From Altererythrobacter sp. H2 (lineage in GTDB: Bacteria; Pseudomonadota; Alphaproteobacteria; Sphingomonadales; Sphingomonadaceae), in NCBI RefSeq assembly GCF_035319885.1, contig NZ_CP141285.1, forward strand, positions 2,728,001-2,792,000: a DNA stretch of 64,000 nt. Reading direction: 5' to 3'. Made by a program: the position numbers and the translations under genes. Below are positions 18,278 to 26,733 of this stretch, one piece after another. Below the pieces are notes generated by a model. The model had not been told where the DNA came from, searched no databases, and saw only the letters and a list, made by a program, of their open reading frames with translations. Numbering within the stretch: position 1 is the first letter of the stretch; each line of letters starts with the position of its first letter.

Positions 18278-18625
18278 CTATTCCCCCTTCAAGGCGCGCT
18301 TGAGGGTGTCAGCACGGCCCTGAAGGAACGACAGCGTGGCGCTGTAAGCCACCGCGTTCTCGGCAAAGGCCATCTGCTCTTCCGCCAGGTCCACCGTATT
18401 GCCATCGGCCGCAGCCATCAGCGGCACGCGAAAGCGCAGGCTGCCCTCGACCGCGCGGGCGGTGTCGGCGCCGCCGGTGCGGGCCGCCAGCGCGCTGGCA
18501 AAGTCCATGTCACGCGCCTTGAACCCCGGCGTCGAGGCATTGGCGATGTTGGCGGTAAGCAGGCCCATGCGCTGCGAACGCAGTTCCAGCGCCGCGCCGT
18601 GGATACCGAACAGTCTCTCGCTCAT
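18278..18625 (-). CDS. flgB: FlgB, proximal rod protein
   Basis: A 115-residue rod protein starting MSERLFGIHGAALELRSQRM, with LLTANIANASTPGFKARDMDF and a C-terminal helix AFAENAVAYSATLSFLQGR. It is the first gene of the flgB-to-motB unit. A strong sigma-54 promoter lies 50-70 bp upstream of its ATG, which fixes the transcription start region. Confidence 0.95.
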   Translation of the reverse strand: MSERLFGIHGAALELRSQRMGLLTANIANASTPGFKARDMDFASALAARTGGADTARAVEGSLRFRVPLMAAADGNTVDLAEEQMAFAENAVAYSATLSFLQGRADTLKRALKGE

Positions 18626-18676
18626 GGCCTTAGTGCCTTTCGCAGCTTCGCCCCGGAGGGCCGTCGGCATACGTTC

Positions 18677-18693
18677 AGCAAAGGCCGTGCCAA
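18677..18693 (-). promoter_or_regulatory. Sigma-54 (RpoN) promoter for the flgB operon
   Basis: On the minus strand the 17 bases read TTGGCACG-GCCT-TTGCT, a perfect match to the -24/-12 sigma-54 consensus with GG and GC at the right spacing. The expected transcription start is near 18666, about 40 bp upstream of the flgB ATG. Middle-class flagellar genes in many bacteria use sigma-54 with an enhancer-binding activator; the activator gene is not in the window. Confidence 0.88.
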
Positions 18694-18843
18694 TTCGGAT
18701 TTCGAGACGGTTTGCCGGGTAACGCGCGCCTCGGGCGGCAAACCCCTGCCGCACCGGTTGCAGGCCCGGCAGCGCACTGCCGCCCCTAAATGATCGCTCC
18801 GCGCCAGCCGTTCTGACTGTCAGACCTTGCCGGGAGTGAACCA

Positions 18844-19506
18844 TTGGAAAGCCTGTACCTGTTCGACCCGGCAAGCGCGGCGCTGGTGGCGGGGGGCACC
18901 CTGCTGGGCACCCTGGTACGCTCCGGCTGGCGCGACACCGCCCTGACCCTGCGCACCATTGCCGCGCTGGCAACGCCCGCCTTCGACCAGGCGAAGGCGC
19001 GCGCCACCCTCGCTGCCGAAGTCGAGACCATCCGGCATGACGGGTTGCTCCGCGCGCAGATCCACCCGGTCGACGATGAGGAACTGACCGCAGCCACAGC
19101 CGCCCTTGCCCGCTACCGCTCGGTCGATGCTCTGGTGGCGGAGCATGAGCAGTATCGTGCCGCCCGGGAACTGCGGCGTGCCAGTGCGCTGCGCACGCTC
19201 GAATATGCCGCCGAACTTGGCCCCGTGTTCGGGCTGATCGGCACGCTGATCGGGCTGGGGCAGCTGCCGGCCAGCGGCCTCGACAGCGAAGGCGCGGTGA
19301 TGACGGCGGTCTCGACCGCTATCCTGACCACGCTTTACGGCCTGCTGGTTGCGCACCTGCTGATCCTGCCGCTTGCCGGGATGATCGAGCGGCGCGGCCG
19401 GGCCGACGAGGATGGCCGGGAGCACCTGATTGCCTGGCTCGCCGCGCAGGTGGGGCCAGCCTGCCCCAACGCACGAACCCCGGCGCCCGCAGAGCTGGCC
19501 GCATGA
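18844..19506 (+). CDS. MotA/TolQ/ExbB-type channel-like protein of unknown role
   Basis: A 220-residue inner-membrane protein with three helices: about 10-26, 125-140 (LGPVFGLIGTLIGLGQL) and 152-180 (VSTAILTTLYGLLVAHLLILPLAG). The last two match the channel helices of MotA/ExbB/TolQ. A cytoplasmic coiled region (about 40-115) connects them. The start is a TTG at 18844 with GGGAG upstream; no ATG is available before the conserved part. It diverges from flgB and overlaps the next gene by 4 bp (ATGA). It is distinct from the true motA and tolQ of this window. The substrate or load of this putative motor is unknown. Confidence 0.72.
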   Translation: MESLYLFDPASAALVAGGTLLGTLVRSGWRDTALTLRTIAALATPAFDQAKARATLAAEVETIRHDGLLRAQIHPVDDEELTAATAALARYRSVDALVAEHEQYRAARELRRASALRTLEYAAELGPVFGLIGTLIGLGQLPASGLDSEGAVMTAVSTAILTTLYGLLVAHLLILPLAGMIERRGRADEDGREHLIAWLAAQVGPACPNARTPAPAELAA

Positions 19507-19940
19507 CAGGCAGGGGCATCCCCGCGTGGCAGGTGGTGCTATCGGACCTGGCGCTGATCCTGTTCCTGACGACCCTGGCCGCGCTCGCCCGAATGCCGGA
19601 GGGCGCGGGCACATTACCGGTCGCAGCGGAGCGATCGAGCGAAATGGCGGTCTACCGCGACGGAGCGGGCGGCCTGACCTTGGTGCAATGGCTGGCGCAG
19701 GAGCAGCCGGACGCGCGCGTGCAGGTGACCGTGCTTGGCCGGTTCGCACCCGCCGATTTCGCCCCGGTGTCGGAGCGGGCGGAGCGGCTGGCGTTGCAGG
19801 TGCAGCAGCTGGGCCACGCACCGCGGCTGGTGCTTGAACCGGGCAGCGGCAGCGAAGTCATCGTTTCGCTGGCTTACGATGCGCCGGCATTGTCCCAGGC
19901 GCAAACGACACGGTTGCGGCCCGATTCCTTGGCCCGGTAA
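19503..19940 (+). CDS. ExbD/MotB-like single-helix partner of the channel-like protein
   Basis: A 145-residue protein with one N-terminal membrane helix (about 9-29, WQVVLSDLALILFLTTLAAL). It carries an Asp at residue 15, at the position of the proton-carrying Asp in MotB (VAYADFV) and TolR (VDVMLV). A periplasmic region of about 110 residues follows, without a recognisable OmpA or ExbD signature. It is translationally coupled to the preceding MotA/ExbB-like gene, which strongly suggests a stator-like pair. Its last 67 bp overlap the convergent diguanylate cyclase gene. Confidence 0.65.
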   Translation: MTGRGIPAWQVVLSDLALILFLTTLAALARMPEGAGTLPVAAERSSEMAVYRDGAGGLTLVQWLAQEQPDARVQVTVLGRFAPADFAPVSERAERLALQVQQLGHAPRLVLEPGSGSEVIVSLAYDAPALSQAQTTRLRPDSLAR

Positions 19941-20713
19941 AGCGCGGCATCAGCGCGCGCCAGTGCCGCCCGGGGGCCAGCTTCGGCCAGCACATCGGCA
20001 ATCCCGGCGGAAAAGCTGATCGTCCCGATCGACTGTTTGGTCTGCCGCGAAATGAAGCGGCGCGCGGCCAGGGCCCGGCGTACCGTTTCCAGCCGCGCGA
20101 AGGAATCCCCGCGCGCCAGTCCACGCAGGAGCAGGACGAACTCCTCTCCGCCATGGCGGGCGACGAAGCAACCATCGGCCGCACATTCGCCCAGCATCGC
20201 CGCAACTGCGCGCAGCAGCCCGTCGCCGGTCTCATGGCCGAACCGATCGTTGACGCTCTTGAACCGGTCGATATCGCAGATCGCCACGTGCAGCGCGCTT
20301 CCTTCGGAACGGGCTTTCTCGATGGCCTGGGTATATTCGCGCTCGAACGCCCGGCGGTTCGGCAACCCGGTCAGGCAGTCGACGTTCGCCTCCCGTCGGG
20401 CTTGCTCGAGATCGACCCGTAACTGGTCGGTTTCGGCCTGGCTGCGGAGCATGTTGCGCTCGATCTGGCCCAGGGTGGCCAGCATGGCCCGCGCCAGATC
20501 CACAATCTGCCGCGTGGAAGGATCGGGGGCCAGCCCTTCGGCAACATCGATCTGGTTGCGGAACTGCTGCTGGCACGCCCCGGTCTGGTCGCTGGCGCGC
20601 GATGCCGTTTCGGAAAAGCGGCGGATGGCCTCTTCCAGCCGGTCGAACAGGGGCTCAATGCCGCTGGCGGACGCCTGACCGGTGAAAGCGGAATCGGGAT
20701 CGTGCAAACCCAT
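19874..20713 (-). CDS. GGDEF diguanylate cyclase
   Basis: A 279-residue protein that should make cyclic di-GMP. A helical N-terminal region (about 1-110) contains no recognised sensor domain. The GGDEF domain starts at DCLTGLPNRRAFEREY (about 112), includes CDIDRFKSVNDRFGHETGD and has GGEEF at about 188-192, so the active site looks intact. The RxxD inhibitory site normally five residues before GGEEF is missing (ADGC in its place). I use the ATG at 20713; a GTG at 20797 would add 28 residues. It lies within the flagellar locus, which fits control of motility. Confidence 0.85.
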   Translation of the reverse strand: MGLHDPDSAFTGQASASGIEPLFDRLEEAIRRFSETASRASDQTGACQQQFRNQIDVAEGLAPDPSTRQIVDLARAMLATLGQIERNMLRSQAETDQLRVDLEQARREANVDCLTGLPNRRAFEREYTQAIEKARSEGSALHVAICDIDRFKSVNDRFGHETGDGLLRAVAAMLGECAADGCFVARHGGEEFVLLLRGLARGDSFARLETVRRALAARRFISRQTKQSIGTISFSAGIADVLAEAGPRAALARADAALYRAKESGRNRVVCAWDNAGAS

Positions 20714-20836
20714 CGGCGGTGGCTCCGTGCGCCACTCCGGGGCAACGGGCCCTCGGTAGTGCGGTGCGGCAGTCGAATGCCAGATGATGGTTAACACGAT
20801 GGCGGCACGCCGTTAGGCACCACTCCCTAGGTGAAG

Positions 20837-20853
20837 CTGGCACAGACTTTGCT
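20837..20853 (+). promoter_or_regulatory. Sigma-54 promoter for flgA
   Basis: The bases read CTGGCAC-AGACT-TTGCT, with GG and GC separated as in the -24/-12 consensus. The element lies 35-51 bp upstream of the flgA ATG and points toward it. Together with the flgB promoter it suggests that one sigma-54 activator switches on both units. Confidence 0.8.
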
Positions 20854-20887
20854 GCGGTTGCGGGACGTGTTGAATGGAGAAACAACC

Positions 20888-21397
20888 ATGTTCCGATCAA
20901 TCATCCTGCCCGCACTTTCGGCCCTGGCGGCCCCGGCGGTGGCACAAAGCACCCCTATCCCGCACGCAGAACTGGATCGGATCGTTGCCCGGTTTACCGG
21001 CATGGCGATCGGCCAGCCGGGCGGGGCACGCGAGCCGGTGGATCGCCGCCTGAGGTTGCGGGCTTGCGGATCGGATCCGGTTGCTTCCTGGCATGGCGCT
21101 CCGGGCCGGACGGTGCAGATCGCCTGCCCGGATGGCGGTGGCTGGCGGATTTTCGTCAATCTGGTGGTTGGCCCCGCAACCACGAGCCGGCAACCTGCCG
21201 TCCGCCGGGGCGAAAGCCTGACAGTCGCAGTGACCGGCAGGGGGTTTACCGTCCGCCGCACCGCACAAGCGCTGTCGGCCGGAGCGGTCGGAGACTGGAT
21301 CCCGGTCCGCACCTCGGACGGCAGTGAGCCCGTCCGCGCCCGGCTGGTCCAGCCCGGACTGGCCGAGATTCCGCTGGACGGGAGTCAGGGCGGGTAA
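20888..21397 (+). CDS. flgA: FlgA-like P-ring assembly chaperone
   Basis: A 169-residue periplasmic protein. It has a signal peptide (MFRSIILPALSALAAPAVAQ) followed by an SAF-type domain: RRLRLRACGSDP, GRTVQIACPDGGGWRIFVNL and RRGESLTVAVTGRGFTVRRTAQALSAGAVGDWI. This is the pattern of the FlgA C-terminal region. I chose the ATG at 20888, just after GGAGAAACAACC; an ATG at 20831 would precede the promoter. It is detached from flgB and reads in the opposite direction. Confidence 0.82.
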   Translation: MFRSIILPALSALAAPAVAQSTPIPHAELDRIVARFTGMAIGQPGGAREPVDRRLRLRACGSDPVASWHGAPGRTVQIACPDGGGWRIFVNLVVGPATTSRQPAVRRGESLTVAVTGRGFTVRRTAQALSAGAVGDWIPVRTSDGSEPVRARLVQPGLAEIPLDGSQGG

Positions 21398-21401
21398 CGC
21401 A

Positions 21402-21417
21402 CCGCAACGCCTTGCGG
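21402..21417. terminator. Short hairpin between convergent flgA and epimerase gene
   Basis: CCGCAA-CGCC-TTGCGG is a perfect 6-bp stem with a 4-base loop in the 21-bp gap between two convergent genes. The flanks lack a long T-run (CTTAT on the plus side), so it is a weak candidate for a bidirectional terminator. Confidence 0.4.
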
Positions 21418-21418
21418 C

Positions 21419-22333
21419 TTATGTGAGCCAGCCCTTTTCCCGATACCAGCGGGCCGTGCCCTTCAGCCCCGCCCGCGTGGGCACACGCGGGGTCCATATG
21501 TCCGGGGGAACGCTGCGGGCTGGATCGCACACCCAGTCCGGGTGGACCATGTAGCGGACCCGATCAGCCGTCAGCTTCGCCTTGTCGCGCCGGAATGTGC
21601 GGTCAAGGCGGGCAAGGCGCGCCAGTGCCCGGGCGGAAAGGTGCGGCACCCACGGCCTGGTGCCTACCGCCCAGCCGATCGTGCGGGCCAGTTCGCGATG
21701 GCTCCAGCCCTGCTCGCGGCCGTCGTCGGGCTCGAACAACTCACCCGTAACCCCCTCGCCACCAGGCAGCAGGGCCACCAGCAATTCGGCCAGATCATGC
21801 ACATGGATGAGCGAAGTGCGCCCGGGCGGCGGCATGGGCACAAACCCGCGCCGGGCCATGCGGAACAGCTCGAACATGTCCTTGTCGCGCGGGCCATAGA
21901 CAGCGGGCGGTCGCACAGTGGTCCAGTCCAGTCCGCTCGCGGCGACGATCTTTTCCGCCTTCGCCTTGGAAGCGCCATAGGCCGAAAGCTCCGGCTCGCG
22001 CGCGGCCAGCGAGGACACGAAGACGAACCGCTTCACACCCGCCTTGCGTGCGGCTTCCACCAGCGCCAGTGTACCGGCCACATTGGCCGCGTCCAGATCG
22101 GCCGGATCATGAGCGGTCGTCAGCCCGGCAATGTGGAGCACGGCTTCGGTCCCCGTGAGGAGGTGCGCCAGGGCCTGCGGATCGGACAGGCTGCCGGGTA
22201 TCCAGTCAACAAAAGCGTGTGTTTCCGCAGGCACCGTGCGGGCGAGCGCGCGTGCCAGCACCTTCTTGCGCGCCAGCACATCGAGGACGGCCTGTCCGAC
22301 GAACCCGGTCGCGCCGGTCAGCGCGATCGTCAC
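21419..22333 (-). CDS. NAD(P)-dependent epimerase/dehydratase-like (extended SDR)
   Basis: A 304-residue cytoplasmic Rossmann protein. The nucleotide motif GATGFVG is at about residues 6-12. FVSSLAA then YGASKAKAE supply the SDR Ser/Tyr/Lys catalytic residues. VRPPAVYGPRDKDMF is the typical extended-SDR substrate region. The substrate cannot be told from sequence; a sugar-nucleotide or quinone-biosynthesis-type accessory role is possible. The GTG start at 22333 overlaps the proB stop by 4 bp (GTGA). Confidence 0.85.
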   Translation of the reverse strand: MTIALTGATGFVGQAVLDVLARKKVLARALARTVPAETHAFVDWIPGSLSDPQALAHLLTGTEAVLHIAGLTTAHDPADLDAANVAGTLALVEAARKAGVKRFVFVSSLAAREPELSAYGASKAKAEKIVAASGLDWTTVRPPAVYGPRDKDMFELFRMARRGFVPMPPPGRTSLIHVHDLAELLVALLPGGEGVTGELFEPDDGREQGWSHRELARTIGWAVGTRPWVPHLSARALARLARLDRTFRRDKAKLTADRVRYMVHPDWVCDPARSVPPDIWTPRVPTRAGLKGTARWYREKGWLT

Positions 22334-23463
22334 AGCAGCACCATGTGGTCGCGGTGAACAACACAGCTGCGCGGCGCATAGCCGAGCAAGGCGGCCTGTT
22401 CGCTTTCGCGCTTGCCGGCAATCGCCATGCAATCGTGCGCGTCATACTCGCTCAGACCCTGCGCCAGCGCCTTGCCCCTGAGATCGCAGATCTTGACAAG
22501 GTCGCCCCGGCGGAAGCTGCCGGAAACCCCGATTATGCCGGCCGCCAGCAGGCTGGCACCCTTGCCCAGCGCATCGGCGCATCCGGCATCGACCCGCAAT
22601 GTGCCTGACGCTGCCATCCGCCCCCCCAGCCAGGCCTTGCGTGCCCGGTCACTGCGCTGGGGCAGGAACAGGGTGCCCAGGCATGTCGTCAATGCGGTGG
22701 AGACAGGCTGCTCGTGAATGCCGTTGATGATCGCGAGGGATATCCCCGCGCGTTCGGCAATCTGCGCCGCCTGCAGCTTGGATGCCATCCCGCCCGAGCC
22801 AAGGCCGGAAGACGATGCGCTGCTGGCCATGGCCATGATTGCAGGCGTGATCCCGTCCACCGTGGGCACCAGCACCGCGCCCGGCTCGCGCGGGTCACTG
22901 TCGTACAGGCCATCGACGTCGGACAGGAGCACCACGGCATCGGCATCCGCCGCCTGCGCCACGCGGGCAGCCAGCCGGTCATTGTCGCCGAACCGGATTT
23001 CCTCGGTCGCTACACTGTCGTTCTCGTTGATGACCGGCACGGCCCCCGCTTCCAGAAGCCGGGCCAGCGTGGCAGAGACATTGAGATAACGGCGGCGATC
23101 TTCCAGATCGGCCAGGGTGAGCAGCAGCTGCGCGGCCGGAATCCCATGCCCGCCCAGGCTATCGGTCCACAGACCCGCCAGTTCAATCTGGCCCACCGCC
23201 GCTGCCGCCTGTGCATCGGCCAGGCTGCGCCGCCCCCGCTCGGGCAAGCCCAGTCGCACCGCGCCAAGCGCAATCGCGCCAGAGCTGACCACGATCACTT
23301 CCGTGCCGCTGCGCCGCAAGGCAGCAATGTCCTGTACCAGCGAGACGAGCCACGCCTCCCGCGCCCGGCCGGCGCCGTCCACCAGCAGCGACGAGCCGAC
23401 CTTGAGCACGAGGCGCCGGCAGATAGCCGGGTCGGCCAGTTGAGAGAGCGCAGTCAAAGGCAT
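22330..23463 (-). CDS. proB: ProB, glutamate 5-kinase with PUA domain
   Basis: A 377-residue enzyme for the first step of proline synthesis. An amino-acid kinase domain (VLKVGSSLLVDG, VSSGAIALGAVRLGL, INENDSVATEEIRFGDNDRLAARVA, GMASKLQAAQIA) covers residues 1-260. A PUA domain (about 285-370) follows. Feedback inhibition by proline is usual for the family. It lies downstream of obgE with a 42-bp gap. The proA partner is not in the window, whereas proC is 3 kb away. Confidence 0.96.
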   Translation of the reverse strand: MPLTALSQLADPAICRRLVLKVGSSLLVDGAGRAREAWLVSLVQDIAALRRSGTEVIVVSSGAIALGAVRLGLPERGRRSLADAQAAAAVGQIELAGLWTDSLGGHGIPAAQLLLTLADLEDRRRYLNVSATLARLLEAGAVPVINENDSVATEEIRFGDNDRLAARVAQAADADAVVLLSDVDGLYDSDPREPGAVLVPTVDGITPAIMAMASSASSSGLGSGGMASKLQAAQIAERAGISLAIINGIHEQPVSTALTTCLGTLFLPQRSDRARKAWLGGRMAASGTLRVDAGCADALGKGASLLAAGIIGVSGSFRRGDLVKICDLRGKALAQGLSEYDAHDCMAIAGKRESEQAALLGYAPRSCVVHRDHMVLL

Positions 23464-23505
23464 CGCGCGCCGCTTATCGCCTGCGCGCGGTTGCGGCTAG
23501 CCCCC

Positions 23506-24564
23506 TCAGATCGGCGACCAGTCTCCGCCATCGTCGGGCACGTCCTCGCGCTCGGCCCCTTTGGTTTCGGTCGAGGTGCGGTCGGGCAGGTAGCCGAGCA
23601 CTGCGTCAAGCAACTTGTCGACCCCGGCCCCGGTGGCGCCGGAGATCGCGAACACCTTGTCCGCGCCTGCCGCCAGCAGTTCATCGGCAAAGCCTTCCCC
23701 CAGCTCGCGGTCTGCCAGGTCGAGCTTGTTGAGCACCACCAGCCGGGCCTTGTCGGCCAGGCCGGCGCCGTAGGCCTCCAGTTCGGCCTGGATCACCTGC
23801 ATCGCTTCGACCGGATCGGTGCCGGAGATATCGATCAGATGGATCAGCACCCGGCATCGTTCGATGTGACCCAGGAACCGGTCACCAATCCCGGCCCCGT
23901 CTGCCGCGCCTTCAATCAGGCCCGGAATGTCCGCGAGCACGAATTCGCGCCCTCGGTGGCGCACCACGCCCAGCTTGGGCACCAGCGTGGTGAAGGCATA
24001 ATCGCCCACTTTGGCCCCGGCGTTGGACACCTGGTTGATGAAGGTGCTCTTGCCTGCGTTCGGCAGGCCCAGCAGGCCGACGTCAGCGAGCAGCTTCAGC
24101 CGCAGCCAGACCCACATTTCCTGCCCCGCCTCTCCCGGCTGGTGCTGCCGGGGCGCGCGATTGGTGCTGGTCTTGTAACTGGCGTTGCCGCGCCCGCCCA
24201 TCCCGCCTTCGAGGAAGACCATCCGCTGGCCGACTTCGGTGAAGTCTGCCAGCACCTCTTCCTTGTCCTCCGACAGGATCTGCGTGCCGACCGGAACCGG
24301 GATGATCAGATCGGGCGCGCCCGCACCGGTCCGGTCCTTGCCCATGCCGTGCGAGCCGCGCAGAGCCTTGAAATGCTGGGCGTAGCGGAAGTCGATCAGC
24401 GTGTTGAGACCGGGCACCGCTTCGAACACGATGTCCCCGCCCTTGCCGCCGTTGCCACCGTCCGGCCCGCCGTATTCAACGTATTTCTCGCGTCGGAACG
24501 ACACGGCACCTGGGCCGCCGCCGCCGGATTTGAGATAGATTTTTGCTTGATCAAGGAAATGCAT
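23506..24564 (-). CDS. obgE: ObgE/CgtA, ribosome-associated GTPase
   Basis: A 352-residue essential GTPase involved in 50S assembly and stress control. The glycine-rich Obg domain is at residues 1-158 (GGGGPGAVSFRREKYVEYGGPDGGNGGKGGDIV region). The G domain has G1 GLPNAGKST, G3 DIPGLIEGA, G4 NKLDL and G5 ISGATG. The acidic tail is short. The ATG at 24564 is well placed. proB follows on the same strand. Confidence 0.97.
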   Translation of the reverse strand: MHFLDQAKIYLKSGGGGPGAVSFRREKYVEYGGPDGGNGGKGGDIVFEAVPGLNTLIDFRYAQHFKALRGSHGMGKDRTGAGAPDLIIPVPVGTQILSEDKEEVLADFTEVGQRMVFLEGGMGGRGNASYKTSTNRAPRQHQPGEAGQEMWVWLRLKLLADVGLLGLPNAGKSTFINQVSNAGAKVGDYAFTTLVPKLGVVRHRGREFVLADIPGLIEGAADGAGIGDRFLGHIERCRVLIHLIDISGTDPVEAMQVIQAELEAYGAGLADKARLVVLNKLDLADRELGEGFADELLAAGADKVFAISGATGAGVDKLLDAVLGYLPDRTSTETKGAEREDVPDDGGDWSPI

Positions 24565-24604
24565 GTCGGGTGTCTAACGGGTCTGAGGGCTGATGTCGCC
24601 TGTA

Positions 24605-24634
24605 GTGTCTCGACGGGGCTCGACACGAACGGAG
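24605..24634. repeat. Sphingomonad-type short palindromic (REP-like) element
   Basis: The 30 bases begin GTGTCTCGAC, continue GGGGCTCGACAC and end GAACGGAG. Imperfect palindromes of the form GTGTCTCGAC...CTCGACAC followed by GAACGG recur, as I recall, in intergenic DNA of many Sphingomonadales. Only one copy was noticed here, just downstream of tRNA-Ala, so assignment to a repeat family rests on memory of that consensus. Confidence 0.55.
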
Positions 24635-24644
24635 TTCAGGCCAC

Positions 24645-24720
<76 letters not shown>

Positions 24721-24826
24721 GTTCCAGTCCTGAAGCGGCACGGTCATGCCCTCGCCGCGAGCGGGCGCTTTACCGAAATGCCGCCACACTGCAAAGAGGG
24801 TATTCGCCGCCCCGAAGCGGAGCGGG

Positions 24827-25723
24827 TCAGTTCGCCCCGTTGGGGTTATCGAGCACCGGCTGGATTATCGGGGTTGCTTCCTGCGTCGGATCAACCGGCA
24901 GAACAGGCACGGCCAGCCCGGTTTCCGGATCGACCACCGAGCCGCCACCCTGGATCGCTTGAAGTGTCGTCAGCGAGGGGTCGCCTCCGCCTGCATCGAT
25001 CAGGGCCTCCAGCCGAGCCTGCTGGACCGCGACATAGCCCGGCTGCGATGCGCCATATCGCGCGCCATACCGTGTATCCCAGTCAGCCGAGGCACGCTCG
25101 TACTGCTCGTAGGCGCGGAAGAAATTGTCGAACGGCTGCAGGATCGTGGGGAAATAGACCCGCGCAAATTCCGTGTAGTCAGACTTCGGGCTGGCGAGCG
25201 AGGCATTGGCCATGGCGAGCGCGGCGTTGCAGAACTCGCCGCGTGCTGCCGGCAAGGCGAAGAAGTTATAGACCATGGTCATGCGCTTGTCGCGCTCCCG
25301 GTGGCCGGCCTGGGTTCCGCCATGCTGCCGCCGGTAGGACTGGTCAATCCGGCTGTTGATTGCCGAAAGCGTGCGAGACTGGTCCTTCAGGAAGGCGCGG
25401 TAGCCATCCAGGATCGCCGTATGTTCGGCATCGACACAGTTGAGCGCAGCCACGTTCCAGGCCGCGCGCAGGTTCCACGCCTTCTCGTCATCCGACAAAC
25501 CATAATTGACGGTGAGGCGGGATCCGTCGGGCGCAACCGGAGGAATGGCCATGAGGTAGGCCGCGCCATTGGGCGGGATCGGGCGCGAAGGGATGATCTC
25601 GGCCTGGACCGGCGGCGGAGGAGGCGGAGGGGGCGGCGGCGGAGGCGTTGCGCATCCGGCCAGTGCCGCAACTCCGGCGGCCACAGCCATGATCTTCACG
25701 CCTGCGCGATTGGTGCGCTCCAT
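24827..25723 (-). CDS. Lipoprotein with a 12-proline tract, function unknown
   Basis: A 298-residue predicted lipoprotein. It has a signal peptide with lipobox LAGC (about Cys24) and, right after it, twelve consecutive prolines. An alpha-helical domain follows (LRAAWNVAALNCVDAEHTAILDGY, YNFFALPAARGEFCNAALAMAN, YFPTILQPFDNFFRAYEQYERA). The C-terminal tail is Pro/Asp-rich. I chose the ATG at 25723 because GGGAG stands 10 bases upstream. I do not recognise a named family. The proline run could act as a rigid spacer from the membrane. Confidence 0.75.
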   Translation of the reverse strand: MERTNRAGVKIMAVAAGVAALAGCATPPPPPPPPPPPPVQAEIIPSRPIPPNGAAYLMAIPPVAPDGSRLTVNYGLSDDEKAWNLRAAWNVAALNCVDAEHTAILDGYRAFLKDQSRTLSAINSRIDQSYRRQHGGTQAGHRERDKRMTMVYNFFALPAARGEFCNAALAMANASLASPKSDYTEFARVYFPTILQPFDNFFRAYEQYERASADWDTRYGARYGASQPGYVAVQQARLEALIDAGGGDPSLTTLQAIQGGGSVVDPETGLAVPVLPVDPTQEATPIIQPVLDNPNGAN

Positions 25724-25810
25724 CTGGTTTCGTCTCCCGGTCATATGTGCAATCGTGCGCCCGCGATGCTTTCGCCGCGCTTAAGCATCCTGTCTACCGC
25801 GCTTCTCCGG

Positions 25811-25848
25811 CAAAGAAAATGCCCGGAGCGCACTTGGCGCCCCGGGCA
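25811..25848 (-). terminator. Rho-independent terminator of the Bax-inhibitor-like gene
   Basis: On the minus strand TGCCCGGGG pairs with CTCCGGGCA (9 bp with one G-T wobble) across an 11-base loop and is followed by TTTTCTTT. It lies 25 bp past the stop codon of the gene ending at 25873. Confidence 0.82.
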
Positions 25849-25872
25849 CGATGAAGCGAATCCTGTGTGCGA

Positions 25873-26619
<747 letters not shown>

Positions 26620-26674
26620 TTCGATCCAAACTCCTTAGAGGCTGACCGTCAGAATGGACGGCCGCCGTAGCCGC

Positions 26675-26703
26675 AATATCATGTTTCCTGCCCGCGTTTT
26701 CAA
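26675..26703 (-). promoter_or_regulatory. Sigma-70-type promoter for the Bax-inhibitor-like gene
   Basis: The minus strand shows TTGAAA (-35), a 17-bp spacer, and GATATT (-10), ending 56 bp before the ATG. This is a reasonable housekeeping promoter for the monocistronic gene between it and the terminator at 25811. Confidence 0.5.
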
Positions 26704-26733
26704 GCAAAACCGGACGGGCCGTCTTGACGGGCG

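Noticed and set aside
20714-20797. GTG at 20797 as the start of the diguanylate cyclase
   Set aside because: Possible, but no ribosome site was seen. The ATG at 20713 already contains all recognisable sequence. Kept only as an alternative.
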